Source: Desulfobacterales bacterium HSG2
GTDB lineage: Bacteria > Desulfobacterota > Desulfobacteria > Desulfobacterales > 4be13
Direction: 5' to 3'
Assembly: GCA_030378035.1 (NCBI GenBank)
Contig: JAUCGI010000014.1
Coordinates: forward strand, 14,392-54,081
DNA: 39,690 nucleotides
A model generated the notes under the pieces. The model searched no databases and had not been told where the DNA came from. It saw only the letters and a program-made list of their open reading frames with translations. Shown piece after piece: positions 1 through 7,300 of the stretch. Each line of letters begins with the position of its first letter. The stretch's first letter is position 1. The translations under genes were made by a program, and so were the position numbers.

Positions 1-61
1 CCGGAATGACAGGTGGTGGGATATCCTCCACAGATTTTCAGATCGGAACCCGTCGCGACTG

Positions 62-120
62 TCGATTCCGGGTCAGAACTGAAAAAATGTCCCATTTTTT
101 CAGTTCTGCCCGGAATGACA
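62..120. repeat. Palindromic repeat with conserved outer arms
   Basis: A long imperfect inverted repeat. The left arm (ATTCCGGGTCAGAACTG plus an A-run) is matched by a right arm ending CAGTTCTGCCCGGAAT around a 4-5 base loop. The flanking string CCGGAATGACAGGTGGTGGG occurs twice, at 2-20 and 111-130. The same outer arms (TGTCATTCC, GGCAGAA, TTCTGACCCGGAAT) enclose a different inner stem inside the element at 14327-14465, so this is a dispersed family. It lies just beyond the stop of the 195-aa gene and could end its transcript. Confidence 0.6.
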
Positions 121-150
121 GGTGGTGGGACCCACCTTTAACTCTCGTTT

Positions 151-738
151 TCAGCGGGTCTCCTCCACATCCACCGTCCAATGCTCGGGTCTGCGAACGA
201 TCCCGCCTTTGGGAACCTCTTCCCCTGCATATTCCCCGTAGCACTCGAGGATATTCAGAAAGATATCCTCCCGACTGTCCAGATATGCCTCAATCCCGGA
301 GAACACTTCTGCCAGTGAATCATACGCGTGGCCGTTTCTCAAATCTGTCATCCACTTGCCTTTAACCGATCGGACATTCTTCCTGATCTCCCGGTTTACC
401 CGCTGCTTGGGCATCAGATAAAGGTCCACGACCGAAAAGAAAAAATATTTCCGGCGGATATTGTCCCGGACCACAAGCCCCGAATTGGGCGCGTAAGCAA
501 GGATCTTTCTGGCAGCAAGATCATCTATGATGAAAAGGTGTTCTTCCGGAATCTCGGTGGGCCAGTTCCGCGTAGCATATCGCTGGCGTTTCTCCTTCAC
601 ATCAAAGGAAAAATACCTCTTGGATTTGCTATCACCGAAACCGAAATCAAGCCTTTTGAATGACCCGGAATTATCGTCAAAGACGATTTGGTGCTGTTTG
701 AAATACTGCTTTAACTCCTGTTCAAATGATTGTAACAT
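151..738 (-). CDS. Hypothetical protein, 195 aa
   Basis: I do not recognise the family. The protein is soluble, charged and aromatic-rich, with no signal peptide or membrane segment. Residues 31-50 contain an Asp followed 15 residues later by D-V-K-E-K (FSFDVKEK), faintly like the D...(D/E)xK core of PD-(D/E)XK nucleases. The next segment (about 65-115) alternates beta-like stretches (LFIIDD, GLVVRD, YFFFSVVDLYLM). The nuclease reading is speculative. The ATG at 738 is the only reasonable start, and a palindrome (754-792) lies immediately upstream. Codon use and length support a real gene, but there is no operon partner to suggest a role. Confidence 0.6.
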   Translation of the reverse strand: MLQSFEQELKQYFKQHQIVFDDNSGSFKRLDFGFGDSKSKRYFSFDVKEKRQRYATRNWPTEIPEEHLFIIDDLAARKILAYAPNSGLVVRDNIRRKYFFFSVVDLYLMPKQRVNREIRKNVRSVKGKWMTDLRNGHAYDSLAEVFSGIEAYLDSREDIFLNILECYGEYAGEEVPKGGIVRRPEHWTVDVEETR

Positions 739-753
739 AGCTCATAACTTTTG

Positions 754-792
754 CGCTCCGGTTGCAAAAATTTTATTTTTGCACTCCGGAGA
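754..792. repeat. Palindrome with TTGCACTCCGGA arm
   Basis: Inverted repeat: GCTCCGGTTGCAAAAAT on the left pairs with ATTTTTGCACTCCGGAG on the right. The TTGCACTCCGGA end is shared with the tandem array at 23909-24120 and the repeats at 25937-26014, so this is a third location of one repeat family. It lies between the start of the 195-aa gene and the 3' end of the TRAP pseudogene. Confidence 0.55.
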
Positions 793-797
793 TAATT

Positions 798-1610
798 TCC
801 TTATCATCCTCGTTTTTTGAAGGAGTATCACCATACAGTAAATGAGGATACCGATCGGGAACAAATAATACTTCATGCCGGGATCCATATTGAAAAGAGA
901 GGCGATCCTCCGGGTGAAACAGGATAAAGGCCCGCTGTCAGAAAAAAGGGACTTTCATACCACTTGTTGCGGGTCAGGCACCATCCCTGAGCGAAGCACT
1001 CAGAAGCGCATGAAGCCAGTTGTTAATGTTGTGCAGTATCCGCTCCGGGTTGAATACAAACATGAACGCGATAATGGAAGTCCCTATGTCATACAGAAAA
1101 CCCTGTATGCCGGTGGGCATAAGCAGCAAGACCGTATTATCGGCCAGTATGCCGAAATAAAAGCAGAAAAGATGGGCCGCCATTATGGGAATAACATAGT
1201 CATAAAGCTCTCCGACCATAAGTGTAAACTTAAGGATTCCCAATCTTAATCCTGCTCTTGCTCTTAATCCTGCTCTTGCTTTTTATCTTTATCAAACGGA
1301 CAGGATTAAGATTAAGATTAAGATTAAGATTAAGATTAAGAGCAAGAGCAAGACCTAAGTTTACACTTATGGCTCTCCGACTTCAACAATAATCGTCAGG
1401 GACGCCATCACAATATATGTGGCTGTTGTGGGAAGCCCATGCCGATTAAAAGACTCGCCATGGCCGTTATCAGAAGCAGAAGAAAGATATTTTTACCACT
1501 TCGATATAAGCCATGTTCACATACTCGGCGATGATGAATGCGGCCGCGCCCATAATCGGCAGCATCAACTGGCCCTCAATCATGGTTGCTCGCAGGAATG
1601 ACAGGCTTTT
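798..1610 (-). pseudogene. TRAP transporter fused permease (DctQM type), C-terminal remnant
   Basis: Degraded end of a TRAP-family fused 4TM/12TM permease, which would take up organic acids with a periplasmic binding protein. Fragments in different frames on the minus strand follow family order: MLPIMGAAAFIIAEYV (about 1515-1575), MASLLIGMGFPTTATYIVM (about 1400-1460), IPIMAAHLFCFYFGILADNT (about 1125-1190), GIQGFLYDIGTSIIAFMFVF (about 1045-1105), then a last membrane helix near 820-890. After ADNT the reading frame shifts and codons are missing; GLAAYA can be read one frame over. A 155-bp element (1217-1371) interrupts the gene. Removing it with one target copy restores an in-frame VEVGELYDYVIPIM. 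The N-terminal part is absent, so the gene is dead. Confidence 0.85.
1217..1371. mobile_element. Hexamer-armed inverted-repeat element (MITE-like), 10-bp target duplication
   Basis: Non-autonomous element of 155 bp. Its ends are CATAAGTGTAAACTTAAGG and CCTAAGTTTACACTTATG, flanked by a direct 10-bp duplication GCTCTCCGAC at 1207-1216 and 1372-1381. The interior is two complementary hexamer arrays: CTTAAT/CCTGCT/CTTGCT units on the left, GATTAA/GAGCAA units on the right, around a loop containing AAACGGACAGG. It has no ORF of its own and would need a transposase in trans. It interrupts the TRAP permease. Sister copies are at 10832-11003 and, truncated, at 3245-3545. Confidence 0.85.
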
Positions 1611-1640
1611 TAACGGAATCAGGCCAGAAAGATGTAAATA

Positions 1641-2141
1641 ATACAATTTGTGTGGCTTTGTCAACGATTAAAATCTGTGAACAGGAATTTGCGAGTTCAA
1701 TCCTTTTAAATACCCGGCCAAAAATTTTCCAGAATTTTATGTCCCAAACAAAGGCACAGACGCCACAAAGAAAAGGCGCAAAGGTGGGTTCATGGGATGT
1801 AAACTACTTTCCGGTTCTTTGAAGGATGCCCACAATTCCCAAAGATTTCGATAAGGCATGCCTTGAATTTCAGACTAAATTTTGTTAGATTGGAATATTA
1901 CGGTTGTAAATAAAGTCAAAAGAGGCTAAAATTGACAATTTGAAGTATTTTCGGTAGTTCTAAAATGCTTTCGTTGGATTGGCAAACTCGGCGGTCCGGT
2001 TTTTAGTTCTGCTGACCTTGAATATTCCTGATTCTAACCGCGGAACAGAGGACAGAGAACCGCGGAGTCTCTCCGCGGTTCTTCGCTATCTCTGTGATAT
2101 CCGCGGTTTCTTAACAGGTTTGAAATTATAAGAGGGGTTTC
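1641..2141. other. Intergenic stretch with an element end and a GC hairpin
   Basis: No convincing gene. Bases 1799-1830 are a right end of the GGCATCC family (GTAAACTACTTT ... GAAGGATGCC) with no matching left end. Bases 2037-2115 hold CCGCGG-rich inverted repeats (GAACCGCGGAG / CTCCGCGGTTC) that could form a stem upstream of the 129-aa gene. A TTGACA at 1932-1937 has no good -10 partner at 17 bp, so I do not call a promoter. Confidence 0.45.
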
Positions 2142-2531
2142 ATGGAAGAAAAGTTGATTAAGGTGACAGATCTTGAAAATGGTCTGGTATTAAAGCTTTA
2201 TGACAAATCAAGGAAGATCGCGGCTGAGAGATGGCTGGTCTGTTTAAGCGCGAGGATAGATATTCCTGTAAACGGTTTGTTATTTGAAAATGATCAGACC
2301 GTAACAGTTGACGAAATAAAAAAAGCCCTTGGGGAAAGCGTGTTGTTTGAACAAAAAAGAGACCGGAATTTTATTGAAGACAGCCGGAAAGATGAGGTTT
2401 TTAAAGAAGTGTGCGTTTCTTTTCTGAGCAGTTCCATTTCATATTTATCCCACCCTGATTTTGCGAAAAAGTTTGTTTTTAAAAAGTTTAAAGAATATGT
2501 GAACAGACGTGAATTAGGAATCAGGAATTAG
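2142..2531 (+). CDS. Conserved hypothetical protein, 129 aa
   Basis: Family not recognised. It is a soluble, lysine-rich alpha/beta protein without a signal peptide. The N-terminal half (residues 1-50) has a DLENGLVLKLYDKSRKIAAE-type strand-turn-strand. The C-terminal half (75-125) is probably helical (DEVFKEVCVSFLSSSISYL). A purine-rich site AGAGGGG sits five bases before the ATG, supporting this start. It lies 87 bp upstream of the lytic transglycosylase in the same direction. The last codons run into low-complexity GGAATTA-type repeats, so the original C-terminus may have been altered by repeat growth. Confidence 0.7.
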   Translation: MEEKLIKVTDLENGLVLKLYDKSRKIAAERWLVCLSARIDIPVNGLLFENDQTVTVDEIKKALGESVLFEQKRDRNFIEDSRKDEVFKEVCVSFLSSSISYLSHPDFAKKFVFKKFKEYVNRRELGIRN

Positions 2532-2618
2532 GGAATTGGGGAATCGGGGAATTATTCCCAAATTTGTTAATCCGGCAGATCAGGATATGTGAACTGCTGA
2601 TCCAGCATAAGGAACACA

Positions 2619-3221
2619 ATGATTTTGAATGATAGAAAAATATATGTTATCGGAGTCGTTTGTATGTTTTTTATCCTTGTGTCTGCTTTGCCCCTGAGCG
2701 CAGATATATATCGCTATATCGACAAGGAAGGGGTCATGCACTTTACAAATGTACCCACATCATCCCGATATCATCTTTATATAAAGGGCAGATATTCTTC
2801 AAACGACTATTCATCATCTTATGCCGATTGGACGACCAAGTATGATCACTTCATCACCGAAGCGTCTGAAATGTACGATCTTTCATTTCCGCTTCTGAAA
2901 GCGATCATCAAGGTGGAGTCAAATTTCAATCCGAGGGCGATTTCAAAAAAAGGCGCGCAGGGGCTGATGCAACTGATGCCGGGTACAGCCAAACTGGTCG
3001 ATGTTTATAATCCCTTTGATCCGTGGCAGAATATCAGGGGCGGTGCCCGTTATTTAAAAATGCTTATGAACCGGTTTGATGAAAGGCTGGAGTGGGCGCT
3101 CGCCGGCTACAATGCCGGTCCTGAGAGGGTTGTCCGGCATAAGGGGATTCCGCCTATCAAGGAAACGCGGAACTATGTGAAGAAGGTGATGGAATATTAC
3201 CGCGTATTAAAGAACCGATGA
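2619..3221 (+). CDS. Lytic murein transglycosylase (SLT domain, DUF4124 N-terminus)
   Basis: Cleaves the beta-1,4 glycosidic bond between MurNAc and GlcNAc in peptidoglycan, forming 1,6-anhydro-MurNAc. Residues 1-28 form a signal peptide. Residues 29-45 (DIYRYIDKEGVMHFTNVP) are a DUF4124-type motif often found in front of SLT domains. The SLT domain covers about 85-200, with catalytic Glu100 in KVESNFNP, the GAQGLMQLMPGTA motif (112-124) and AGYNAGP (162-168). At 200 aa it is short and has only the minimal catalytic domain. It acts in the periplasm. The gene ends 24 bp before a truncated hexamer element that fills the space up to hypA. Confidence 0.93.
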   Translation: MILNDRKIYVIGVVCMFFILVSALPLSADIYRYIDKEGVMHFTNVPTSSRYHLYIKGRYSSNDYSSSYADWTTKYDHFITEASEMYDLSFPLLKAIIKVESNFNPRAISKKGAQGLMQLMPGTAKLVDVYNPFDPWQNIRGGARYLKMLMNRFDERLEWALAGYNAGPERVVRHKGIPPIKETRNYVKKVMEYYRVLKNR

Positions 3222-3244
3222 ATGGGAATTATAAATCTTCTGAA

Positions 3245-3545
3245 CATAAGTGTAAACTTAAGGATTCTCAAAACTCTTGCTCTTTATCTTTATCTTTATC
3301 TTGCTCTTACCAGCATCCGAGCAAGAGCAAGAGCAAGATTAAGAGCAAGATTAAGAATCATTATGAAACTGAAGGGCTAAATTATAAACTCAGGACTTGT
3401 GAACTGAACATGTCCGTTTTTTCTGCTCCTAATTCTGCCCCCGTGTCCGTTCGGTTAAGAGCAAGATTAAGATTAAGATTAAGAGCAAGAGCAAGAGCAA
3501 GAGCAAGATTAAGAGCAAAATTAAGAGCAAGATTAAGAGCAGGAT
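3245..3545. repeat. Rearranged hexamer-repeat element upstream of hypA
   Basis: Begins with the left terminal sequence CATAAGTGTAAACTTAAGG of the hexamer-armed family. It continues with CTTGCT/CTTTAT/CTTTAT units, then long GATTAA/GAGCAA arrays at about 3330-3355 and 3457-3545. The right terminal repeat is missing, and a short unique stretch (about 3360-3455) separates the two arrays, so this looks like two fused or partly deleted copies. The array stops about 7 bases before the hypA ATG and has replaced any normal leader. Apparent reading frames across it are translated repeat. Confidence 0.75.
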
Positions 3546-3551
3546 AGATTT

Positions 3552-3902
3552 ATGCACGAAATGGGAATCGCCATGCAGGTGGTCGAGATTGCGACCGCGT
3601 CGATCCCTCCTGAAATGAAAGGGGCGCGAGTGGAGGGCGTTAATCTCAAAATCGGCAGGCTCGCGGCTGTGGTGCCGGACAGTCTGCGATTCTGTTTTGA
3701 AATTATCACTGAGGATACGCCCCTTTCCGGAGCGGAGCTTCGTATTGAGGAGATTCCGGTTGTCGCCAAGTGTAAAGACTGTGATGCTGAATGGACAATT
3801 ACCGGGCCGGTTTTCAGATGCGGGAAATGTGAAAGCGGCTCCCTCGACATTATTTCGGGACAGGAACTTGATATTGAATCCATTGAAATCGCAGAGGAGT
3901 GA
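3552..3902 (+). CDS. hypA: Hydrogenase nickel incorporation protein HypA
   Basis: Nickel metallochaperone that, with HypB, delivers Ni(II) to the large subunit of NiFe hydrogenase. The N-terminal MHE supplies the nickel ligand His2. The zinc site is two CxxC pairs: Cys74/Cys77 (CKDC) and Cys90/Cys93 (CGKC). Length 116 aa is normal for the family. No hypB, other hyp gene or hydrogenase gene is adjacent; a nuclease-like remnant follows. The start is fixed by MHEMGIAMQVVEIA. The upstream region is hexamer repeat (AAGAGCAGGATAGATTT), with only a weak AGGA as ribosome-binding site, so translation may be altered compared with the ancestral gene. Confidence 0.95.
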   Translation: MHEMGIAMQVVEIATASIPPEMKGARVEGVNLKIGRLAAVVPDSLRFCFEIITEDTPLSGAELRIEEIPVVAKCKDCDAEWTITGPVFRCGKCESGSLDIISGQELDIESIEIAEE

Positions 3903-3908
3903 AATTTA

Positions 3909-4095
3909 TGTCCGAGAGACTAACCATCCAAAACTTGGCAGGTCAAAGTTGACAAGTGTTGGTTTAACGGGAATCAAAAAAAGGTGGATTACCTGTTTTG
4001 GGGACAAAGTCGGTCTGGGAATAAAATAATTCTGCTGGTAGAGTTGAAAGGACGCGATTATGGGAAAGCCCTTGAACAAATACAAAGCATGCTGC
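3909..4095 (+). pseudogene. Nuclease-like protein remnant, frameshifted and truncated
   Basis: A start codon six bases after the hypA stop begins MSERLTIQNLAGQ and stops after 14 codons. One frame over, the sequence continues as VKVDKCWFNGNQKKVDYLFW ... IILLVELKGRDYGKALEQI. The pattern of Asp-Tyr-Leu-Phe followed by VELKG and an A-EQI helix resembles small PD-(D/E)XK nuclease-like hypothetical proteins. The reading ends where the inverted-repeat element at about 4093 begins, so both a frameshift and an insertion have destroyed the gene. The nuclease assignment rests on motif similarity only. Confidence 0.6.
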
Positions 4096-4296
4096 ATCTT
4101 ATTCCGTTCATGTTTACGTTTCTGGTTCTGACGGATTTTGTGGTTCCGTATCATTTCAGGCGGTTAACAAAACGCGGAGACCACGGAGGGAACCTCTGCG
4201 TTCTCTGCGTCCTCTGCGTCCTCTGCGTTAAAAAAGCACAAAATCCGTCAGAACCAGTTACGTTTATATTTATGTAAACCGATAAATGAAGGATGC
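4093..4296. mobile_element. Inverted-repeat element, degenerate member of the GGCATCC family
   Basis: The left part contains CATGTTTACG then CTGGTTCTGACGGATTTTGTG. The right part mirrors it with CACAAAATCCGTCAGAACCAG, then GTAAACCG and ATGAAGGATGC. Between the arms is CTCTGCGT repeat DNA (CCTCTGCGTCCTCTGCGTT). The right end closely resembles the GTTTACAC/GAAGGATGCC end of the elements at 11-12.4 kb; the left end is degenerate. No clear target duplication remains. It truncates the nuclease-like remnant. Confidence 0.6.
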
Positions 4297-4324
4297 TGAA
4301 ATACCTGTCATTTTTGAAGGGGTT

Positions 4325-4411
4325 ATAAGGGTTAAGGGTTAAGGGTTAAGTTTTAAGAATTAGAGATCGGATGCGGAATCCTTAACCCTTAACCCCTTAA
4401 CCTTAACCCTT
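4325..4411. terminator. Inverted TTAAGGG heptamer tract at the asnS 3' end
   Basis: Tandem heptamers TTAAGGG on the left are mirrored by CCCTTAA on the right around about 40 bases, giving a long potential hairpin. The asnS stop codon TAA (read on the minus strand at 4412-4410) is formed within the repeat. The place and structure suit a bidirectional terminator or mRNA 3'-end stabiliser, but no U-tract of the standard kind follows. Similar tracts are at 7985-8082 and 8860-9034. Confidence 0.5.
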
Positions 4412-5795
4412 AAAACTCTATACTGTTGGGCGTCCTAGGAAACGGAATCACATCCCGGATATTTCTGATGCCTGTGACCAGCATGAGTAGCCGTTCAAAC
4501 CCGAGTCCGAATCCGCTGTGCGGGACCGTCCCGAACCTGCGGGTGTCCATATACCACCAGTAATCCTCTTCGGGCAGACCCGTCTCCTTCATCCGCGACC
4601 GAAGCGATTCAAGTCGCTCTTCACGCTGGCTTCCCCCGATAATTTCGCCGACGCTTGGCACAAGCAGATCCATGGCACCCACCGTTTCATTGTCATCATT
4701 GACCCGCATGTAAAACGGCTTTATGGTCTTAGGGTAATCAAAGACAATCACCGGCTTCTTAAAGTGATGTTCTGTCAGATAGCGCTCATGTTCGGTCTGC
4801 AAATCTTTTCCATAATCAACAGCATATTCAAATTTTTTCCCGGTCCGTTTTAAAATTTCAACAGCTTCCCTGTACGGCAGGCGGACATAATCGGATGACG
4901 CGATATTTTCGAGCGTCCGCATCAGTTTTTTGTCCACAAATTTTGCAAAAAGCTCCAGGTCATCTTTGCATTCTTCCATTATGTAAACCGTCAGATATTT
5001 TATGAACTCCTCAGCAATATCCATGTTGCCTGTGAGATCACAGAAGGCCATTTCCGGCTCCACCATCCAGAATTCGGCCGCATGTCTTCGGGTATTGGAG
5101 TTTTCAGCCCTGAATGTGGGCCCGAATGTATAGACATCCCCCAAGGCCAGGGCAAACATCTCCGCGGACAACTGACCGGAAACGGTCAGATTTGCCTCCC
5201 TGCCGAAAAAATCAAGCGCGTAATCGATATTTCCCTCCTTTTTCGGGGGATTTCCAATATCCAATGTGGTGACACTGAACATTTCCCCGGCCCCCTCGCA
5301 ATCCGAGCCGGTTAGGATGGGGGAATGGATGTATCTGAAGTCCCTGTCCCTGAAAAATTTGTGGATGGCATAAGATAATTCTGAGCGGATTCGGAAGGCC
5401 GCGCCGTATTTGTTTGTCCGGGGTCTCAAATGGGCAATCGTTCTCAAAAATTCATCGGTATGACGTTTTTTCTGTAACGGATAGGATTCCGGGGCAATGC
5501 TGATGATCTCAATTTTGTGTGCCCTGATCTCCCATTTTTGCCCCTTTCCCGGTGACGCGATCAGTTCCCCGGAGACAGCCGCGGCGGATCCGGTGGTAAG
5601 CTTTTTAACATCTTCGTAATTATCCAAAGCACTGTCCGCGACAATCTGCATGTTTTTCAGGCATGAACCGTCATTTAATTCGATAAAAGAAAAATCTTTT
5701 GAATCGCGTCGGGTTCTGATCCATCCTTTTATAAGAACCCTGCCAGCAGGCGAGTCTGATTTTAAAAGTCTGAGTATTTTGGTACGTTTCATCAC
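4410..5795 (-). CDS. asnS: Asparaginyl-tRNA synthetase
   Basis: Charges tRNA-Asn with asparagine using ATP (class IIb synthetase). The N-terminal OB-fold anticodon-binding domain covers about 15-105 (VLIKGWIRTRRDSKDFSFIELNDGS). The catalytic core follows, with motif 2 (FGPTFRAENSNTRRHAAEFWMVEPE) near 228-252 and motif 3 (GFGLGFERLLMLVTG) near 430-444, ending in the typical RTPNSIEF. Length 461 aa is normal. The start at 5795 gives MKRTKILRLLKS after one extra Met; the second Met (5792) is equally possible. It is transcribed alone. Its 5' side faces AT-rich DNA with GGAGTTA repeats (5810-5840), and its stop codon lies in a heptamer hairpin. Confidence 0.97.
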   Translation of the reverse strand: MMKRTKILRLLKSDSPAGRVLIKGWIRTRRDSKDFSFIELNDGSCLKNMQIVADSALDNYEDVKKLTTGSAAAVSGELIASPGKGQKWEIRAHKIEIISIAPESYPLQKKRHTDEFLRTIAHLRPRTNKYGAAFRIRSELSYAIHKFFRDRDFRYIHSPILTGSDCEGAGEMFSVTTLDIGNPPKKEGNIDYALDFFGREANLTVSGQLSAEMFALALGDVYTFGPTFRAENSNTRRHAAEFWMVEPEMAFCDLTGNMDIAEEFIKYLTVYIMEECKDDLELFAKFVDKKLMRTLENIASSDYVRLPYREAVEILKRTGKKFEYAVDYGKDLQTEHERYLTEHHFKKPVIVFDYPKTIKPFYMRVNDDNETVGAMDLLVPSVGEIIGGSQREERLESLRSRMKETGLPEEDYWWYMDTRRFGTVPHSGFGLGFERLLMLVTGIRNIRDVIPFPRTPNSIEF

Positions 5796-6037
5796 ATATC
5801 TCCGTTAGGAATTATGAATTAGGAGTTAGGAGTTGGGAGTTAAATGGAATTCCTCAGTTTTTAAAACTCTGCACTTAACACCCAAATACCGCCTCCCTAT
5901 TTTTTTACTTGATTATATCTTCACTGTAGATATATTTATATTTGTTGGGTGTGATTTGGGATTGTTGTTTTTAACTGCCAATTTTTTTTTTGCAACACTG
6001 TAAATTAATATTTTAATGAATTGTGAGGTGATTTTTT

Positions 6038-6202
6038 ATGGGTAAATATGTTTTGTACGCTGTTATTGCGCTCATCATTGCATTTGGCCTCAATTTTTTC
6101 AATGTCGTGGAGATTCCGTGGCTGGACGTGCCCTTTTCGCTGGAAGCCAAAAAAGAGGGCGGGCAGAAAGTGGAAGATGCGCTTCAGGAAACGTCGAAAT
6201 AA
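6038..6202 (+). CDS. Small membrane protein, 54 aa
   Basis: The ATG at 6038 is preceded by GAGGTG seven bases upstream. The product is 54 residues: MGKYVLYAVIALIIAFGLNF, then WLDVPFSLEAKKEGGQKVEDALQETSK. Residues 4-21 form one hydrophobic helix, and the remainder is a charged tail. Codon use fits a coding sequence, and a hairpin follows at about 6254. I do not recognise a family. It could be an inner-membrane anchor or regulator. It stands alone between asnS (divergent) and the DUF1178 gene (convergent). Confidence 0.6.
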   Translation: MGKYVLYAVIALIIAFGLNFFNVVEIPWLDVPFSLEAKKEGGQKVEDALQETSK

Positions 6203-6253
6203 TCTCGGAAATTCACAACATCATCGGCTCGGAGTATAAGCGACAGGGCATCA

Positions 6254-6290
6254 CTGTTCCGGCCTGAAACAGCCGGATAAAAGTTTTTAT
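6254..6290 (+). terminator. Weak hairpin followed by T-run
   Basis: CCGGC at 6259-6263 can pair with GCCGG at 6272-6276, followed by ATAAAAGTTTTTATC. The stem is only five GC pairs, so this is a modest candidate for the terminator of the 54-aa gene, possibly also serving the convergent DUF1178 gene. Confidence 0.35.
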
Positions 6291-6339
6291 CAGAAATGTT
6301 TGATTTTTAAACATACTGACTGAAAAATCATACCCTGAA

Positions 6340-6759
6340 TCATGCATCGGTGTCGGATTGTTTTGGCATGGGAATCTTGAAGAATTCAATCCCCTCCTGT
6401 TGCAGGGTTTTTTCTTCTGTTTCGGTGCTGGTACCCTTTATGTTTCTCGGCTCAGAAGCGCCGTAATGAATTTTCAGGGCTTCCCTGGCAAAGTCACAAC
6501 CGACATCGTCAAAATTTTTATCCACATATTCCATGATTCTCCGGGCGACAGATGAGGGATCAAGTTTTTGAGCGGAAAAATCGGACACGGGCTGAGATGA
6601 TTTTATGGCGAAAGTGGAAGGAATCCTGGAAACAGAAGTGTCGTCGCAAATCGGACACGCAATCAGAGCGTTTTCCATCTGCTGTTCGCAGTCATGCCCG
6701 TCTTCAAACCAACCCTCAAACACATGGCCGTTGTTGCATTGCAAATCAAATACGATCAT
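6340..6759 (-). CDS. DUF1178 family protein
   Basis: A 139-aa protein with the DUF1178 signature: MIVFDLQCNNGHVFEGWF at the start, then a zinc-ribbon-like CPIC at residues 35-38 with Cys8 as a further likely ligand, and the C-terminal DVGCDFAREALKIHYGASEPRNIKG segment (about 86-110). The function of the family is unknown. The start is supported by AAAGG upstream of the ATG at 6759. It is alone and convergent with the 54-aa gene. The tail after residue 112 is rich in Glu and Gln and less conserved. Confidence 0.9.
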   Translation of the reverse strand: MIVFDLQCNNGHVFEGWFEDGHDCEQQMENALIACPICDDTSVSRIPSTFAIKSSQPVSDFSAQKLDPSSVARRIMEYVDKNFDDVGCDFAREALKIHYGASEPRNIKGTSTETEEKTLQQEGIEFFKIPMPKQSDTDA

Positions 6760-6813
6760 AAGAACGATACCTTTCTTAAAAATGGACAGAACTTATTATC
6801 ATAATAAATATTT

Positions 6814-6861
6814 GGCATCCTTCACAAAAGCCGAAAAGTAAACTGACAAATGAAGAATATT
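6814..6861. mobile_element. Internally deleted copy of the GGCATCC element
   Basis: A 48-bp copy: GGCATCCTTCACAAAAG, an AAGTAAACTGACAAATGAAG core and a degenerate right end. It is flanked by the direct 8-bp repeat AAATATTT at 6806-6813 and 6862-6869. Because the flank is AT-rich, the duplication is less certain than for the 11-12 kb copies. Confidence 0.5.
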
Positions 6862-7047
6862 AAATATTTATCATATATGCTGATATTTTAAAAGAATTTA
6901 TTATTTTTTTTACTTGGCTGTTGAAAATTCTCAGATTACAGATACCGACATTTTTCGGATTACCGGCTGTCATTCAGTAATATCAAGCTCTTACCGGCTG
7001 ATTTTCAATTGAACTTCCAAGTTGATTTTTAACAAAGTAATGAACAA

Positions 7048-7120
7048 AAGTTCGTAGTTCCGCCTTTAGGCGGTGCTGAAGTACGAACTTAAAAGTGTAA
7101 ACCCATAAATGAAGGATGCC
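7048..7120. repeat. CCGCCTTTAGGCGG palindrome joined to an element right end
   Basis: AAGTTCGTA ... CCGCCTTTAGGCGG ... TACGAACTT forms a palindrome at 7048-7090. It is followed directly by a GGCATCC-family right end (AAAAGTGTAAACCCATAAATGAAGGATGCC region, 7091-7120). No left end was found, so this is a composite or truncated insertion. With the 48-bp copy it accounts for much of the 540-bp gap before the SH3-domain gene. The rest of that gap (about 6870-7047 and 7121-7300) shows no gene, only a weak inverted repeat CATCAAGTTTT / AAAACTTGAT. Confidence 0.55.
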
Positions 7121-7300
7121 CACTCGATCATCAAGTTTTTTAAAACCGCAGAGGTTCCAGCGTGACTCCGCTGATTCTCCGGAGATTTCCAACGAAAACT
7201 TGATCACCGAGTTTCAGATGCTTTGAAAATTACTGCACAAGTTTATCTGATTCGTGTTCCTTTAAGAATGCCCAAATTTATGTTGAATCTTAGGTTGCTT

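Noticed and set aside
875-1249. 124-codon plus-strand frame
   Set aside because: It is antisense to the TRAP permease remnant, whose minus-strand fragments match the family.
3218-3547. Frame with RLRARLRLRLRARARA-type product
   Set aside because: It is the translation of the hexamer repeat array, with no independent coding evidence.
4325-4411. TTAAGGG arrays as telomere-like or replicon-end sequence
   Set aside because: They are internal, inverted, short, and repeated at several gene ends, which fits intergenic repeats.
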